This document shows positions 35,104-44,616 of a stretch of DNA of 64,000 nucleotides, piece after piece. Within the stretch, counting starts at the first letter, position 1, and each line of letters opens with the position of its first letter. Below the pieces are notes generated by a model. The model was not told the DNA's origin and made no database searches. It was given only the letters and a program-made list of their open reading frames with translations. The position numbers and the translations under genes are program-made. This DNA comes from Blastocatellia bacterium. Lineage in GTDB: Bacteria; Acidobacteriota; Blastocatellia; UBA7656. The stretch is from positions 62,001 through 126,000 of the forward strand of contig DATENM010000044.1 of the NCBI GenBank assembly GCA_035275065.1, given 5' to 3'.

Positions 35104-37584
35104 TCAATACAGCAGGTACTTCTGCCTGACGCGGGCAAATTCCGCCAGCCCGCCTTGCCAAACCTGGGCCAGGTCGGCGGGAGCCTTGCCTTCCTTCAAT
35201 GCCGCCAGCGTCGCGCGGTTGGCGAGCAGGCGCAAGTAATCGTCAACTTTCCAGGTGCCTGAATAGAGCCGGTTCAACTGATAAGCGATCTCTAAGCCAA
35301 CGGTCACTGGTCGCAGCGTGGCGCGATCTGTGAGGACAAGGTTGACGCCGCCGCACTCTTCGCCGGCGAACTTCGATGACTTAGGCTTAAATCTTACGGG
35401 GACAAAGCGCACTCCGGCAAGCCCCGCGCGGTTGAGCGCGTCACTCAATTTCTGCGGCTCGATCCACGGCGCGCCGACGATCTCGAAAGGCGTGTCGGTG
35501 CCGCGCCCGACCGAAAGATTCGTCAATTCAAGCAGGCCGACGCCGGGATAGAGCATGGCTTCGGTCAGGCTGCGCATGTTCGGCGACAGGTTGACCCAGG
35601 TCAGCGATGTGCCGTCATAGTAATCGGCACGCCGCCAGCCTTCCAGCTTGATGACCGTCAGGTCAGCGCCAATCTTGCGCTCGCCGTTAAAGAGCATGGC
35701 CAGCTCACCCATCGTCATGCCGTGACGCACAGGCAGACGGTAGGGCGCGGTGTACGACAGCAGATCGGCGTCGGCCACAGGGCCTTCGATGTCGTAGCCG
35801 TTAATCGGATTTGGCCGATCCAGCACGACGAACTTGAGCTGGCGGCGGGCGGCCTCTTCCATCGCGTAGAGCATCGTCGTCGTGTAGGTGTAGAAGCGCG
35901 CGCCGACATCTTGAATGTCGAAGACCAGCGTGTCTATGCCCTTGAGCATGTCCTCTGTCGGGCGCCTCGTGGCGTTGTCATACAAGCTATAAACCGGCAG
36001 GCCGGTCTTGTCGTCTCGGCTGTTGCTGACCGGCGCATCTTCGAGGCCGCGCAAGCCGTGTTCGGGCGCAAAGAGCGCGACGAGCTTGAAGTTGGTCGCC
36101 GCCGCCAGCCGGTCAATTGTTGAATGGCCCTCGCGGTCGCGCCCCGTGTGATTGGTAATCAAGCCGACGCGGCGGCCTTCGAGCGCTTTGAAAGCGTCGC
36201 GCGCCAGCACATCGATGCCGGTCAGCACTGGATGGAGCGGCGTGGCCTGCGGCCCCGCTCGGTTGACCGAGGCGCGCGGCGCTTCAACGACCGACACCCC
36301 TGCGCCAAGCGACGCGAAGACCGGCGCGTAAGGCGGCGCGGTAATCGCTCCGGCAACAATTGAAGCGACGAACGAGCGCAGCCGCGTCACATCACCGTGG
36401 CCCGTCGGGTGGACGCGGTTGGTAAGCAAGACCACAAAGGTTTCGCTCGCAGGGTCCATCCACAGGCTGGTGCCGGTGAATCCCGTGTGGCCGAAGGTGC
36501 CGACCGGGAAGAGGTCGCCGCGATTGGATGAAAACGATGTGTTGACGTCCCAGCCGATGCCGCGCATCTGTGCAGTCGGCAAAGTGTGGGCGCTCAACAT
36601 GCGCTCGATGGTGTAAGGCGCGAGCAGGCGCACGCCGTTCAGCTCGCCTTTATTCAGAATCATCTGGCAGAAGATGGCCAGATCGTCGGCGGTTGAAAAG
36701 AGGCCGGCGTGACCGGCGACGCCGCCCATCTCGTAGGAGCGCGGGTCGTGGACTTCGCCGCGCATCCAGCGCCCCTCGCGCATCTCGGTGGGCGCGATCC
36801 GCGATGTGTCGCCGTGTTGCTGCTCGCCGCTCGCCGGCTCAATCGGCAGATACGCGGTGTGCGCCATGCCGAGCGGCGCGAAGATGTTTTCGCGCGCGAA
36901 CGCGTCAATGCGCTTGCCCGACACGCGGCGGACGATCTCCGCGGCGACGATGAAGCCAACATCCGAATAGACGAAGCGCGTGCCCGGCTCGTAAGACGGC
37001 TTCAGCTTATAAATCTCTTCGAGCGGCTTGATCGTGACGCCGACATAATCGGCAATCTCGTTGTCGGGCGGCAGCCCCGCCCGGTGCGTCATCAGTTGCT
37101 CGATGGTCACGCGATCTTTGCCGTTTGCGCCGAACTCAGGGATGTAGAGGGACACGGGATCGGCGAGGCTCAAGCGACCGCGCTCGACCAGCATCATCAC
37201 CGCCGTCGTCGTCGCGACAACTTTGGTGAGCGACGCCAGATCGAAGATCGTGTCCACAGTCATAGCTTCGCGCTGCGGCTGAAGGGCGCGGTCGCCGAAG
37301 GCTTTGCGATAGACGATGCGGCCACGCCGCCCGACCACGACGACCGCGCCCGGCGTCTCTTTGCGCTCGATTGCGGCGCGCACCGCCTCATCAATGCGGG
37401 CGAGCCGTTCGCTCGACATGCCGACGGTTTCGGGCGCGACTTCAGCGAGCGCTGATGGCGGATGAGCGGCACTGCGGCGTTGCGCCAGCAGTGAAGGCGA
37501 CAGCGAAGAGACAACAAGGGTTGCAACGATAAAATAAGCGAATCGGCGTCGGACATTCGTCATCTTGTCTTGGTTGCAGATCAT
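35104..37584 (-). CDS. Serine hydrolase-NamZ (GH171) fusion
   Basis: An 826-aa exported fusion. Residues 50-400 form a beta-lactamase-like serine hydrolase with SxxK (DLASLTKVVA), YSD and HTG (FGHTGFTGTS) motifs. Residues 440-826 are a DUF1343/NamZ domain (VGLITNHTGRD, FAPEHGLRG, FDIQDVGARFYTY, LDRPNPINGY, PYRLPVRHGMTMGELA), the exo-beta-N-acetylmuramidase that releases MurNAc from peptidoglycan. In Bacillus the equivalents YbbE and YbbC are separate genes. It lies 5 bp after a symporter gene. ATG 37584 and 37563 are both possible starts. Confidence 0.92.
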   Translation of the reverse strand: MICNQDKMTNVRRRFAYFIVATLVVSSLSPSLLAQRRSAAHPPSALAEVAPETVGMSSERLARIDEAVRAAIERKETPGAVVVVGRRGRIVYRKAFGDRALQPQREAMTVDTIFDLASLTKVVATTTAVMMLVERGRLSLADPVSLYIPEFGANGKDRVTIEQLMTHRAGLPPDNEIADYVGVTIKPLEEIYKLKPSYEPGTRFVYSDVGFIVAAEIVRRVSGKRIDAFARENIFAPLGMAHTAYLPIEPASGEQQHGDTSRIAPTEMREGRWMRGEVHDPRSYEMGGVAGHAGLFSTADDLAIFCQMILNKGELNGVRLLAPYTIERMLSAHTLPTAQMRGIGWDVNTSFSSNRGDLFPVGTFGHTGFTGTSLWMDPASETFVVLLTNRVHPTGHGDVTRLRSFVASIVAGAITAPPYAPVFASLGAGVSVVEAPRASVNRAGPQATPLHPVLTGIDVLARDAFKALEGRRVGLITNHTGRDREGHSTIDRLAAATNFKLVALFAPEHGLRGLEDAPVSNSRDDKTGLPVYSLYDNATRRPTEDMLKGIDTLVFDIQDVGARFYTYTTTMLYAMEEAARRQLKFVVLDRPNPINGYDIEGPVADADLLSYTAPYRLPVRHGMTMGELAMLFNGERKIGADLTVIKLEGWRRADYYDGTSLTWVNLSPNMRSLTEAMLYPGVGLLELTNLSVGRGTDTPFEIVGAPWIEPQKLSDALNRAGLAGVRFVPVRFKPKSSKFAGEECGGVNLVLTDRATLRPVTVGLEIAYQLNRLYSGTWKVDDYLRLLANRATLAALKEGKAPADLAQVWQGGLAEFARVRQKYLLY

Positions 37585-37589
37585 ATGGA

Positions 37590-39110
37590 TTAATCGTTCG
37601 CGGCGCTGCCTACTGTCTCAACGGCCGGCTGCGGCGAAGGCTTGCCGAGCAGGCTGACGCCATAACCAACGGCCAGACAAACCGCCGTGCCCATCAGCAC
37701 ATACCACGTCCACGCTACCGCCGTGTAGAGTTTAATCAGCAGCATAAAAACCAGCGAGACAGCCATGCCCGTCATCACCCCTGTCTGATTGGCGCGACGG
37801 CCCAGGACGCCGAGAAGGAATGCGCCGAGCATCGGGCCATAGACCAGCGACGCAATCGTCAGCCCTACCGTGAAGACCGAGCCCCAGCCGCTCGCCAGCA
37901 CCGCAATCGCAATCAGCACGACACCCCACGCGGCGGTGAACCAGCGCGACAGCTTCAACAAGCTCTCATCGCTCTTGCCGCGACCCGCCAGCGGCTTGTA
38001 GAAATCGATCACGCTGGTCGAGGCCAGCGAGTTGAGCGAGCCGCTCAGGTTCGACATCGCCGCCGCAAAGATGGCCGCGATCACCAGCCCCTTAACGACG
38101 TGCGGCAATCGCTCGACGATAAACAGCGGGAAGACGTCGTCGTTGCTCGGCGATTGCGGGTTGAGCGGATAATACCTGGCGTAGGCGAACAGCATCACGC
38201 CGATGATTAAGAAAAGCGCGAACTGAAACAGCACCACGAAGCCACTGAGGACGAGCGCCTTCTGGCTGTCGCGCTGGTCGCGGCAGGTGAGCAAACGCTG
38301 TACGAGCAACTGGTCTGTGCCGTGCGAAGCCATCGTCAAACAGGTGCCGCCGAGCAACCCCGCCCAGAAGGTGAACGGCACCTTGAAGTCCCACGCAAAT
38401 GAAAAGACCTGGAATTTATTGGCGGGTGCGGCCTCGGCCACCACCGTCCCCCACCCGCCGGGTATCAGTCGCAGCAGCATATACGCCGCGAGCAGCGAAC
38501 CGGCTACGTAGATCACCAGTTGAATCAAGTCTGTCCAGATGACCGCCGCGATACCGCCCTCGAAGGTGTAAATCAGTGTGAGGAATCCGACGATAAAGAT
38601 TGACCAGAGCCAGAGGGATGACAGCCCCGGCAGGCTGGCGCTCAGGACCGCGCTCAACACCAGCGACGCCGCATAGACGCGCACGCCTTCCGCCAGCGCC
38701 CGCATGACCAAAAACAGGGAGGCGGCAAAGTTCTTGGTCTGCGGCCCGAAGCGCCGCTTGAGCAGCTCGTAAGCCGTCAGCAGCTCACCTTTGAAGTACG
38801 CCGGGATGAACAGCAGGCTGATGATGAAGCGGGCGACGATGTAACCGAAGACGACTTGCAGATAGGTGAGGCTGCCGCCCTGCTCAGGCCGCGCGTAAAG
38901 GGTGTAGGCCAGCGCCGGCACGCCGATCAGCGTCAGCGTGCTGGTTTCGGTGGCGACAATCGACAGGCTGATGACCACCCACGAGGTGTTCTTTGAACCG
39001 ATGAAGTAGTCTTTGACGGTGCGCTGCGAGCGGCGGAAGCGCATGCCGAAGACAGTGATGCCCACAAGGTAAAGCAGCAGGACGATGTAATCTATCGCCG
39101 AGAATCCCAT
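37590..39110 (-). CDS. SSS-family symporter, candidate MurNAc transporter
   Basis: A 506-aa sodium:solute symporter: IDYIVLLLYLVGITVFGMRF, FIGSKNTSWVVISLSIVATETS, FTFEGGIAAVIWTDLIQLVIY given here as FEGGIAAVIWTDLIQ, and NLSGSLNSLASTSVIDFYK. The start at 39110 is where the first helix begins; the frame upstream is not coding. Its position between a BadF-type kinase and NamZ suggests uptake of N-acetylmuramic acid or a related amino sugar. This role is inferred from neighbours only. Confidence 0.9.
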   Translation of the reverse strand: MGFSAIDYIVLLLYLVGITVFGMRFRRSQRTVKDYFIGSKNTSWVVISLSIVATETSTLTLIGVPALAYTLYARPEQGGSLTYLQVVFGYIVARFIISLLFIPAYFKGELLTAYELLKRRFGPQTKNFAASLFLVMRALAEGVRVYAASLVLSAVLSASLPGLSSLWLWSIFIVGFLTLIYTFEGGIAAVIWTDLIQLVIYVAGSLLAAYMLLRLIPGGWGTVVAEAAPANKFQVFSFAWDFKVPFTFWAGLLGGTCLTMASHGTDQLLVQRLLTCRDQRDSQKALVLSGFVVLFQFALFLIIGVMLFAYARYYPLNPQSPSNDDVFPLFIVERLPHVVKGLVIAAIFAAAMSNLSGSLNSLASTSVIDFYKPLAGRGKSDESLLKLSRWFTAAWGVVLIAIAVLASGWGSVFTVGLTIASLVYGPMLGAFLLGVLGRRANQTGVMTGMAVSLVFMLLIKLYTAVAWTWYVLMGTAVCLAVGYGVSLLGKPSPQPAVETVGSAAND

Positions 39111-39316
39111 ATCGATCAAGCCTGCCGAACGAACCGCTATCCGAAATGATGGAGGAAACGTGAGACTGCCTGACTTCAAGAAACTCGAAAATGGCTTGCC
39201 GTAAAGGCGGCCCGGCCTCAAAGCGTGGATATGGATACCGGGCCATCGGTTTGTCCGATGTCATTTAATCTATCAGAGCCATGCTCGCACATCGGCGGTC
39301 TGAATAACCGACCGCT

Positions 39317-40330
39317 CTAGTTTTCCACCGCGGCCTGCGCCAGCTTGATAGCGCCGATCTCGGGCGGGCGCAGCGGTGGCCCGACTTCGGCGCGCGGCGC
39401 GACCTCGCGCACGGCGGCGCGCACGGGATCAAGCACACAATCGCCAGCCTTAAAAACGCTGCCCACAAAGGCGACGCGAAACGTTTGTGATTCGAACCCC
39501 AGCTTGCGAATCACCGACGCGGCCAGCTCGCCGAGGTCGCGGCCGGCCTGCGCCAGGATGGCGCGCGCGACAGCGTCGCCTTCGGCAGCGGCATCGGCGA
39601 CCAGCCGCGCCAGCGAAGCGATCTCGGTAGACTCTTCGGCGTCGTTATTATAGATGACCCCCGGCAGGTCCTTGGCGCTCGTGATGCCGAACCGCCGGCA
39701 GAGGCGCTCGGTCAAGAGGGTGCGTGGGGCGCGGCCATCGAATGATGCGGCGACGGCTTTCAGCGCCTGCCGCGCAATGTCGTAGCCGGAGCCTTCGTCG
39801 CCGAGCGTCGGCCCCCAGCCGCCTGAGCGCTCGACGGCGCGCGCGTCGTTGATCCCCATGGCAATCGAGCCGGTGCCGGCAATCAGCACCACGCCGGGCT
39901 TGCCATCGAGCGCCCCTTCAAGCGCGGCGCGCGCGTCGGTGACCAGCTCAAGGTGATCGATGCCGAGACGGCGGACGAGTCCCTTCTTCATGGTGTGATA
40001 ATGAATCGGGTGGCTAATGCCGGCGATGGCCGCGCAGCCGGCGGCGAGGTCTTGCGGCGCAAGTTGCGCCTGCTCGCAGGCTTGTTCGACGGCTTCGCCG
40101 ATATGCGCGACCGCCAGATCAAAGCCGACGCGCACCGGGTTGGAAGCGCCGCTGAAGCCTTCGCCGATGATCTTGTATGAAGCAGTGGTAATGACGGCGT
40201 GGGTCTTGGTGCCGCCGCCATCTATGCCGAGAAAGCATGGCGGTTCGGCGAACCCTTCACCCAGGCGTTGCGCGAAGCGTGGTGCTGGCGCAGGGCCGGA
40301 CGAAGGGTGCGAGGTGAGGGTCTTCGACAT
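39317..40330 (-). CDS. BadF/BadG-type N-acetylhexosamine kinase (MurK-like)
   Basis: A 337-aa ASKHA-fold kinase. ATP-binding motifs are phosphate-1 FLGIDGGGTKTHAVI, phosphate-2 GVVLIAGTGSIAMGI and GDEGSGYDIA. Bacterial members phosphorylate N-acetylglucosamine or N-acetylmuramic acid. GGAG lies just before ATG 40330; the frame to 40363 adds residues with no support. It leads, with a 206-bp gap, the symporter and NamZ genes. No MurQ etherase, which would be needed to use MurNAc 6-phosphate, lies in this window. Confidence 0.9.
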   Translation of the reverse strand: MSKTLTSHPSSGPAPAPRFAQRLGEGFAEPPCFLGIDGGGTKTHAVITTASYKIIGEGFSGASNPVRVGFDLAVAHIGEAVEQACEQAQLAPQDLAAGCAAIAGISHPIHYHTMKKGLVRRLGIDHLELVTDARAALEGALDGKPGVVLIAGTGSIAMGINDARAVERSGGWGPTLGDEGSGYDIARQALKAVAASFDGRAPRTLLTERLCRRFGITSAKDLPGVIYNNDAEESTEIASLARLVADAAAEGDAVARAILAQAGRDLGELAASVIRKLGFESQTFRVAFVGSVFKAGDCVLDPVRAAVREVAPRAEVGPPLRPPEIGAIKLAQAAVEN

Positions 40331-40677
40331 AAGTCTCCGGGGCTCTCTGACCGTTGTCGGCAAATGCGGAAGCTTGCCACTTCATTATGCCGGCAGACCG
40401 GCTGGCCGAGGGTGCGGACCTTCGCATCGTCTGACCATAGGAGCCTTAACCATTGTTATAAGCGACTGCCCGGAGCTTGTAAAACGAATTGTTTTTATAG
40501 TAACTATAACAAATTCTTTGGCTTGACCTCTGAGGGCTTCGATTTAGCTTATCTTCAGTTCAAATTTTTCAGAGGTTTAACGCGATGCCGGCGGCTGATC
40601 CGCGCCCGCGCCAGGCGCACGGAGCGGAGTACCCGCATCCCCCATCCTCCAGAAACAAAAGGCATCGCCGCCCGATG
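40331..40677. other. AT-rich regulatory spacer
   Basis: This 347-bp spacer lies upstream of the kinase gene and after the leftward cupin-like gene. Around 40480-40570 it turns AT-rich. It contains the dyad at 40495-40509 and a TTGACC/GAGGTTTAACGCG series pointing right, but no gene I can support. Confidence 0.5.
40495..40509. promoter_or_regulatory. Operator-like dyad TTATAGT-A-ACTATAA
   Basis: A perfect 15-bp palindrome centred at 40502, inside a wider imperfect dyad (GAATTGTT on one side and CAAATTC on the other). It is about 165 bp upstream of the MurK-like start. A sugar-phosphate-responsive repressor is possible, but no regulator gene lies nearby. Confidence 0.45.
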
Positions 40678-41439
40678 CTAGCCTCCGCTATAGAGTTTGT
40701 ATGCCTGCTCGTGAGTCAGCCGCCGCGCCCTGATCACGCCATTGCCTTCCCTCTCGCCGCGCACTGGATCAACGTACTCTCTGCCGGTGATTGACTTCGT
40801 TGAATCGAGACCGAATACGCCGATATTGAACATAAAGACCCGCTCGCTCACCGTCTTGAACCAGTGAATATTGGTGCGCTCGTCTGAAACCGTCGAAGCG
40901 TCGCCGGCTTTGGCCAGGAGGTCAGAGACCGGCTTGATCATCAGGTGGTGACCGTCTTCGCCGACCCTGTCATAGTGTATCGCCTGCGCTTCGCCGCTCA
41001 ATACCATGTGCATCGTCGCCATGTTCTTATGGCCGTGCGGCACAATATTGGTGCCCCGCTTCATCGCGTAAAAATAAGGATTGAAGCTCAGCTCATCCTT
41101 GATCCCTTCCCGTTCGCCCAGGTCAACGTCTAGCACCGTCTCGTGAACCGGCTGGAAGATCGCTCGTTTCATCAGGGCGTCATAATCAATCGCCCGCAGC
41201 AGATCATCGAGACTGACTCTGGCCAGCAATTCCTCGATGCCCTGTTGCCAGGTCTTCTGACTGATCGAGCCTGAGCGCATCGCTTTGGTGGCGCGCTCCA
41301 TCTCAAGCACCCAGGGGCGCACGACGGGCCGCAGCGGTGCGGCGAGCGCGGCGGCGTCCGACAGGCTTTTGGCGAGTGAGAAAGTTAGCAGCGACCTTAT
41401 CGCGTCATGATTAAACTGGCGGCGTGAAATCTTCTCCAT
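40678..41439 (-). CDS. Cupin-like protein with TAT-type leader
   Basis: A 253-aa protein of unknown function. The start reads ISRRQFNHDAIRSLLTFSLA, a twin-arginine-like leader with a weak hydrophobic part. The core has beta-strand and histidine spacing of a cupin (IVPHGHKNMATMHMVLSGEAQAIHYD, shown here as VPHGHKNMATMHMVLSG). AGAGGG sits five bases before ATG 41439. No family name is recognised. It stands alone between two spacers. Confidence 0.75.
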   Translation of the reverse strand: MEKISRRQFNHDAIRSLLTFSLAKSLSDAAALAAPLRPVVRPWVLEMERATKAMRSGSISQKTWQQGIEELLARVSLDDLLRAIDYDALMKRAIFQPVHETVLDVDLGEREGIKDELSFNPYFYAMKRGTNIVPHGHKNMATMHMVLSGEAQAIHYDRVGEDGHHLMIKPVSDLLAKAGDASTVSDERTNIHWFKTVSERVFMFNIGVFGLDSTKSITGREYVDPVRGEREGNGVIRARRLTHEQAYKLYSGG

Positions 41440-41585
41440 AAGAGCCCTCTCGGTGTGATATCGTTGCAAGCCTTCAACTCCAGCGCAATCCCACACATCA
41501 TGCCACAGGTAAAACATGCAGGCCACATCAACGCCGGTCGAGCGCAGGCCAATTCAATAAATTCTTCGCACTTCACTTTTTCGTT

Positions 41586-41660
41586 TGCGACTGCCAAGCC
41601 CAGCGCAATGCCGATCAACGTCATGCGAATCCCCTGTCGCACTAGCAGAGTCCGACCCGC
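41586..41660 (-). pseudogene. Remnant of an ADOP permease gene
   Basis: On the minus strand the reading LLVRQGIRMTLIGIALGLAV aligns well with the ADOP segment VIRQGMTMTMIGIVIG of the permease at 6566 and with [15 protein letters not shown] of the one at 10081. Downstream the frame runs on into unrelated sequence, and no further ADOP sequence was found. It is a short decay product of a third copy. Confidence 0.6.
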
Positions 41661-41764
41661 CGGCTCAACTTTGCAAGCCGGTCGGACGCGGTGTAAATTG
41701 TTGTCGTCTCGCGGTCCCGAAATTTGCCCGTCTTTTGAATTCATTTGTGAAGGAAAAACGCGCC

Positions 41765-42796
41765 ATGAATGTCTGCCACCAACATCGTCTTTTCATCCTT
41801 GCGGTTGCGCTGCTCATCTTTTCATTGCCCGCGCTTGCCGCTCAGACCAAGAGCAAGCCGCCCAGAAACACCAATGCCGCCGGGTCACCGTCGAAGCCCG
41901 CTACTAAGCCGAAGCGCGAGACAGCGGAAGCGAAGCGCGAGGCGGCGGAGGCAAAAGCGAAAGCGGCGCGCGCCGGCGTGACCATGTTCGTCGTCGCGCA
42001 AGACCGCGGCGGCAGCCACATCGAGCCGCTCGTCGGCATCATCGAAGGGCGTTATCTTGAGCCGCCCTCCGCCGAGTCTGAACAATTCTCGGCCTTCGCG
42101 GCGCGCTACTATCACATCGGCCAGAGATACCGCCTGCTGTTCGGCGGCGGCGACGCCGGCACGGCAACCGTCCGCGCCAAGCCGGATAAAGACAGCGACT
42201 GCGCCCGCGCCCTGGCCAGCGTCGAGTTGCAGAGCGCCGCGCGCATCAACGGCCTGGTGATGGGATTGGCGACAAACTCAGAAGCGCTGGGCCGGCGCGC
42301 CGCGTCGCGGCGTTCCCCTACCCCTGCCGAGCGCACGGCAGTCAATGATCTGGCCGGGCGCATCTTTCGTCAGAAGGGCGCTGCCGCCGCCGCCGTGCAA
42401 GACATGAAGGCGATTAACATGACGGCGACCGACCTGAACGGCGACGGCAAGTGGGAGATCATTGCCAGCTTCATCGTCCGCACGCCGTCGCGCAACGAGG
42501 CCGTCCATCACCTTTTTCTCATTGCCGCGCCCGATGCCGAGGGCTTTGACATAGACCTGATGCGCTATGCCCGCACGACGAAAGGCGACCTGCCGGGAGG
42601 CGCCAGCCTCGACGACGTGCAGGAAGCCTTGTTGGCCGAGGTGCTGGTCGATCACGTTGATCTGGATGGCGATAAGATGAGCGAAGTCGTCACCATGACG
42701 ACCAACTTCGAGGGCGCGACCTACAAGATTTATCACAAGCAGAAGAATCGCTGGGCGAACATCTACGAATACTACAGCTACCGCTGCGCCTTTTGA
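41765..42796 (+). CDS. Secreted protein with calcium-like DxDGD motifs
   Basis: A 343-aa exported protein of unknown function. After a signal peptide (FILAVALLIFSLPALA) comes a lysine/alanine-rich helical linker (AEAKREAAEAKAKAARAG) and a globular domain with two acidic loops, TDLNGDGKWEII and VDLDGDKMSEVV, like those of FG-GAP or dockerin-type calcium sites. GAAGGA before ATG 41765 sets the start; the frame back to 41585 crosses the remnant region. It is probably periplasmic. Confidence 0.82.
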   Translation: MNVCHQHRLFILAVALLIFSLPALAAQTKSKPPRNTNAAGSPSKPATKPKRETAEAKREAAEAKAKAARAGVTMFVVAQDRGGSHIEPLVGIIEGRYLEPPSAESEQFSAFAARYYHIGQRYRLLFGGGDAGTATVRAKPDKDSDCARALASVELQSAARINGLVMGLATNSEALGRRAASRRSPTPAERTAVNDLAGRIFRQKGAAAAAVQDMKAINMTATDLNGDGKWEIIASFIVRTPSRNEAVHHLFLIAAPDAEGFDIDLMRYARTTKGDLPGGASLDDVQEALLAEVLVDHVDLDGDKMSEVVTMTTNFEGATYKIYHKQKNRWANIYEYYSYRCAF

Positions 42797-42836
42797 GCCG
42801 GCGGCATCCTTGCAATCGCCAACCAAAGCCGGCGGC

Positions 42837-44525
42837 TCAAATATCGAAGCCGCCGAGGCGCCCGCCGCTCTTGGGCTGCGGCTTGACCAGCACGGCGCGC
42901 TCTTCGTCGCGGCGCGCGCGGCTCTGCTCGCTGTGCCAGCGCGCCCACTCCAGCGGCGCATCGATGGTTTCGCCGCCATGCGTCGTCAGCCGCTTACGCA
43001 CCTGACACATCACCGGCGTATTGATCGCCACGCCTGAGACGATCAACTGTCCCTTGGTCAGCGCCGGCAATTCATCGAGCATGCGTCGGCCCGCGCCTTC
43101 GACCGTTTTAGCAATCGTGTCTTGATCTATCGGGTTGACGATGCGCATGATGAACTGCGTCATGCATTGCGACAGCACGTCGGCGTCGAGCTTGCCCGGT
43201 CGCTGAGTAATCAGACCGACGCCGACGCCGAACTTGCGCCCTTCGGAAAGAATCTGCTTTAACACATTCGTAGACACGACCGTTTGCCCCGCGGGCGCGA
43301 AGCGGTGCGCCTCTTCGAGCAAAACGAACATCGGGAACGGCAGGTAACGCTCGTTGGTCGGATCGATGACTTCGCCCTTATGCGTCGCCATGCGCCCCAG
43401 GATCGCTCGCCGCAAAAGCGTCGCGACGATCACCTGCTGCTCGTTCTGCTCGATGTCTACGAGTTGCAGCACGGTACATTGGCCGGGCTGAAACAGCTCG
43501 GTCAACAGGTTGTGCTCGTGGTCGGAAAAAATCTGGTGCTTGCTGTAGCCGCGAAAGCGCCCTTCGAGCCGCCACGCCAGTCCGTCAATCGTGCTGATGT
43601 TGCCGGCGCGGTTGCCTTCGTCGTCGCCGTAACGCTGCTCTTCGACGGCGTCGAGCAAGTCCTGATAGGCGTAGTGGCCGTGCTTGCCGGCGCGCTCGCG
43701 CATGGTGCGAAAGGCGTTGCCGAGAAAGTGCCGCATCTTGTCGGTCATCTCCGGCAGCAGGTAGCAGATGTCGGCGAACTCCAATGTGTCGAATCTGACT
43801 TTCACTTTTTCGGGCCGCAGAATCTTGACCTCCGGCGCATAGCCGTCGGCGGTGAACTGGGCGCGAAACTTTTCGCCTTTGATCTCCTGTAACGTATCAT
43901 ACTCGCCGTGCGGGTCAACGATCAGCACCGCCGAGCGGTTCTGTGGGCGCATCAGCTCTTCGATCAGCACAGACGCCGTGTAGCTCTTGCCCGCGCCGGT
44001 CGAAGCCAGCACCGCCAGATGTGTCGAAACGACATCCTTCACAGACAGCACCACCGGCACGTCGCCAGCTTCGCGGGTCAGCAGGCTGCCGACGTGCGCC
44101 GCGCCGCGCTCGCCCGGCTGCTTCGGCGACAGCACCCGCGCCAGCAAGTCGGATGGCGCGAGGTAGACCGGCTGGCCGGGCATCGGCGGGATGCGCGGGT
44201 TGACGAAGTCTTTCAGCTCGTCGTCAAAGTAACCGATCAGCGACACAACGATCTCGAACAGCTCAGCGCTGTCGTCGTCAAAGCCGATCATCGCGGCGAC
44301 CGCCGCCGGCGGCGTTTCGGGGTCGGCGAGAAAGCTGTCCGGCAGCGAGCGCGCCAGCCGTCGCTCTGTGACATTGCCGAGAATGCGGCGCGCGCTGCGG
44401 GCCGCATCGCGCACGTAGTAGACGAACTCGCCGACGCGCGTGTGGTCGTTGTCTGTGGTGATGAAGACAAACTCGCTGGGCTTTTCGCCCGGCCCCTTGA
44501 CTGTGCCTACCAGTGTGTCGGACAT
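42837..44525 (-). CDS. HerA-like hexameric ATPase
   Basis: A 562-aa FtsK/HerA-class ATPase. An N-terminal HAS-barrel-like part leads to Walker A LASTGAGKSYTASVL, Walker B FPMFVLLEEAHRF, and the sensor and arginine region ITQRPGKLDADVLSQ. HerA translocates DNA with NurA in end resection. No NurA gene lies adjacent. ATG 44525 is preferred, with AAGGT about nine bases upstream; ATG 44531 is too close to that site. It is divergent from hutI. Confidence 0.88.
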   Translation of the reverse strand: MSDTLVGTVKGPGEKPSEFVFITTDNDHTRVGEFVYYVRDAARSARRILGNVTERRLARSLPDSFLADPETPPAAVAAMIGFDDDSAELFEIVVSLIGYFDDELKDFVNPRIPPMPGQPVYLAPSDLLARVLSPKQPGERGAAHVGSLLTREAGDVPVVLSVKDVVSTHLAVLASTGAGKSYTASVLIEELMRPQNRSAVLIVDPHGEYDTLQEIKGEKFRAQFTADGYAPEVKILRPEKVKVRFDTLEFADICYLLPEMTDKMRHFLGNAFRTMRERAGKHGHYAYQDLLDAVEEQRYGDDEGNRAGNISTIDGLAWRLEGRFRGYSKHQIFSDHEHNLLTELFQPGQCTVLQLVDIEQNEQQVIVATLLRRAILGRMATHKGEVIDPTNERYLPFPMFVLLEEAHRFAPAGQTVVSTNVLKQILSEGRKFGVGVGLITQRPGKLDADVLSQCMTQFIMRIVNPIDQDTIAKTVEGAGRRMLDELPALTKGQLIVSGVAINTPVMCQVRKRLTTHGGETIDAPLEWARWHSEQSRARRDEERAVLVKPQPKSGGRLGGFDI

Positions 44526-44616
44526 TTCCATCTACCTTTGCCGGTGTTTTTATTATGACCTATGAAGGACGCGTCGTGACTATATCACATCGCGAATGCG
44601 CCGTGTAACCGCAACC

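Noticed and set aside
40585..40794. A 69-aa frame with GAGGT upstream
   Set aside because: It overlaps the cupin-like gene antisense and has a basic, low-complexity start. Support is too weak.
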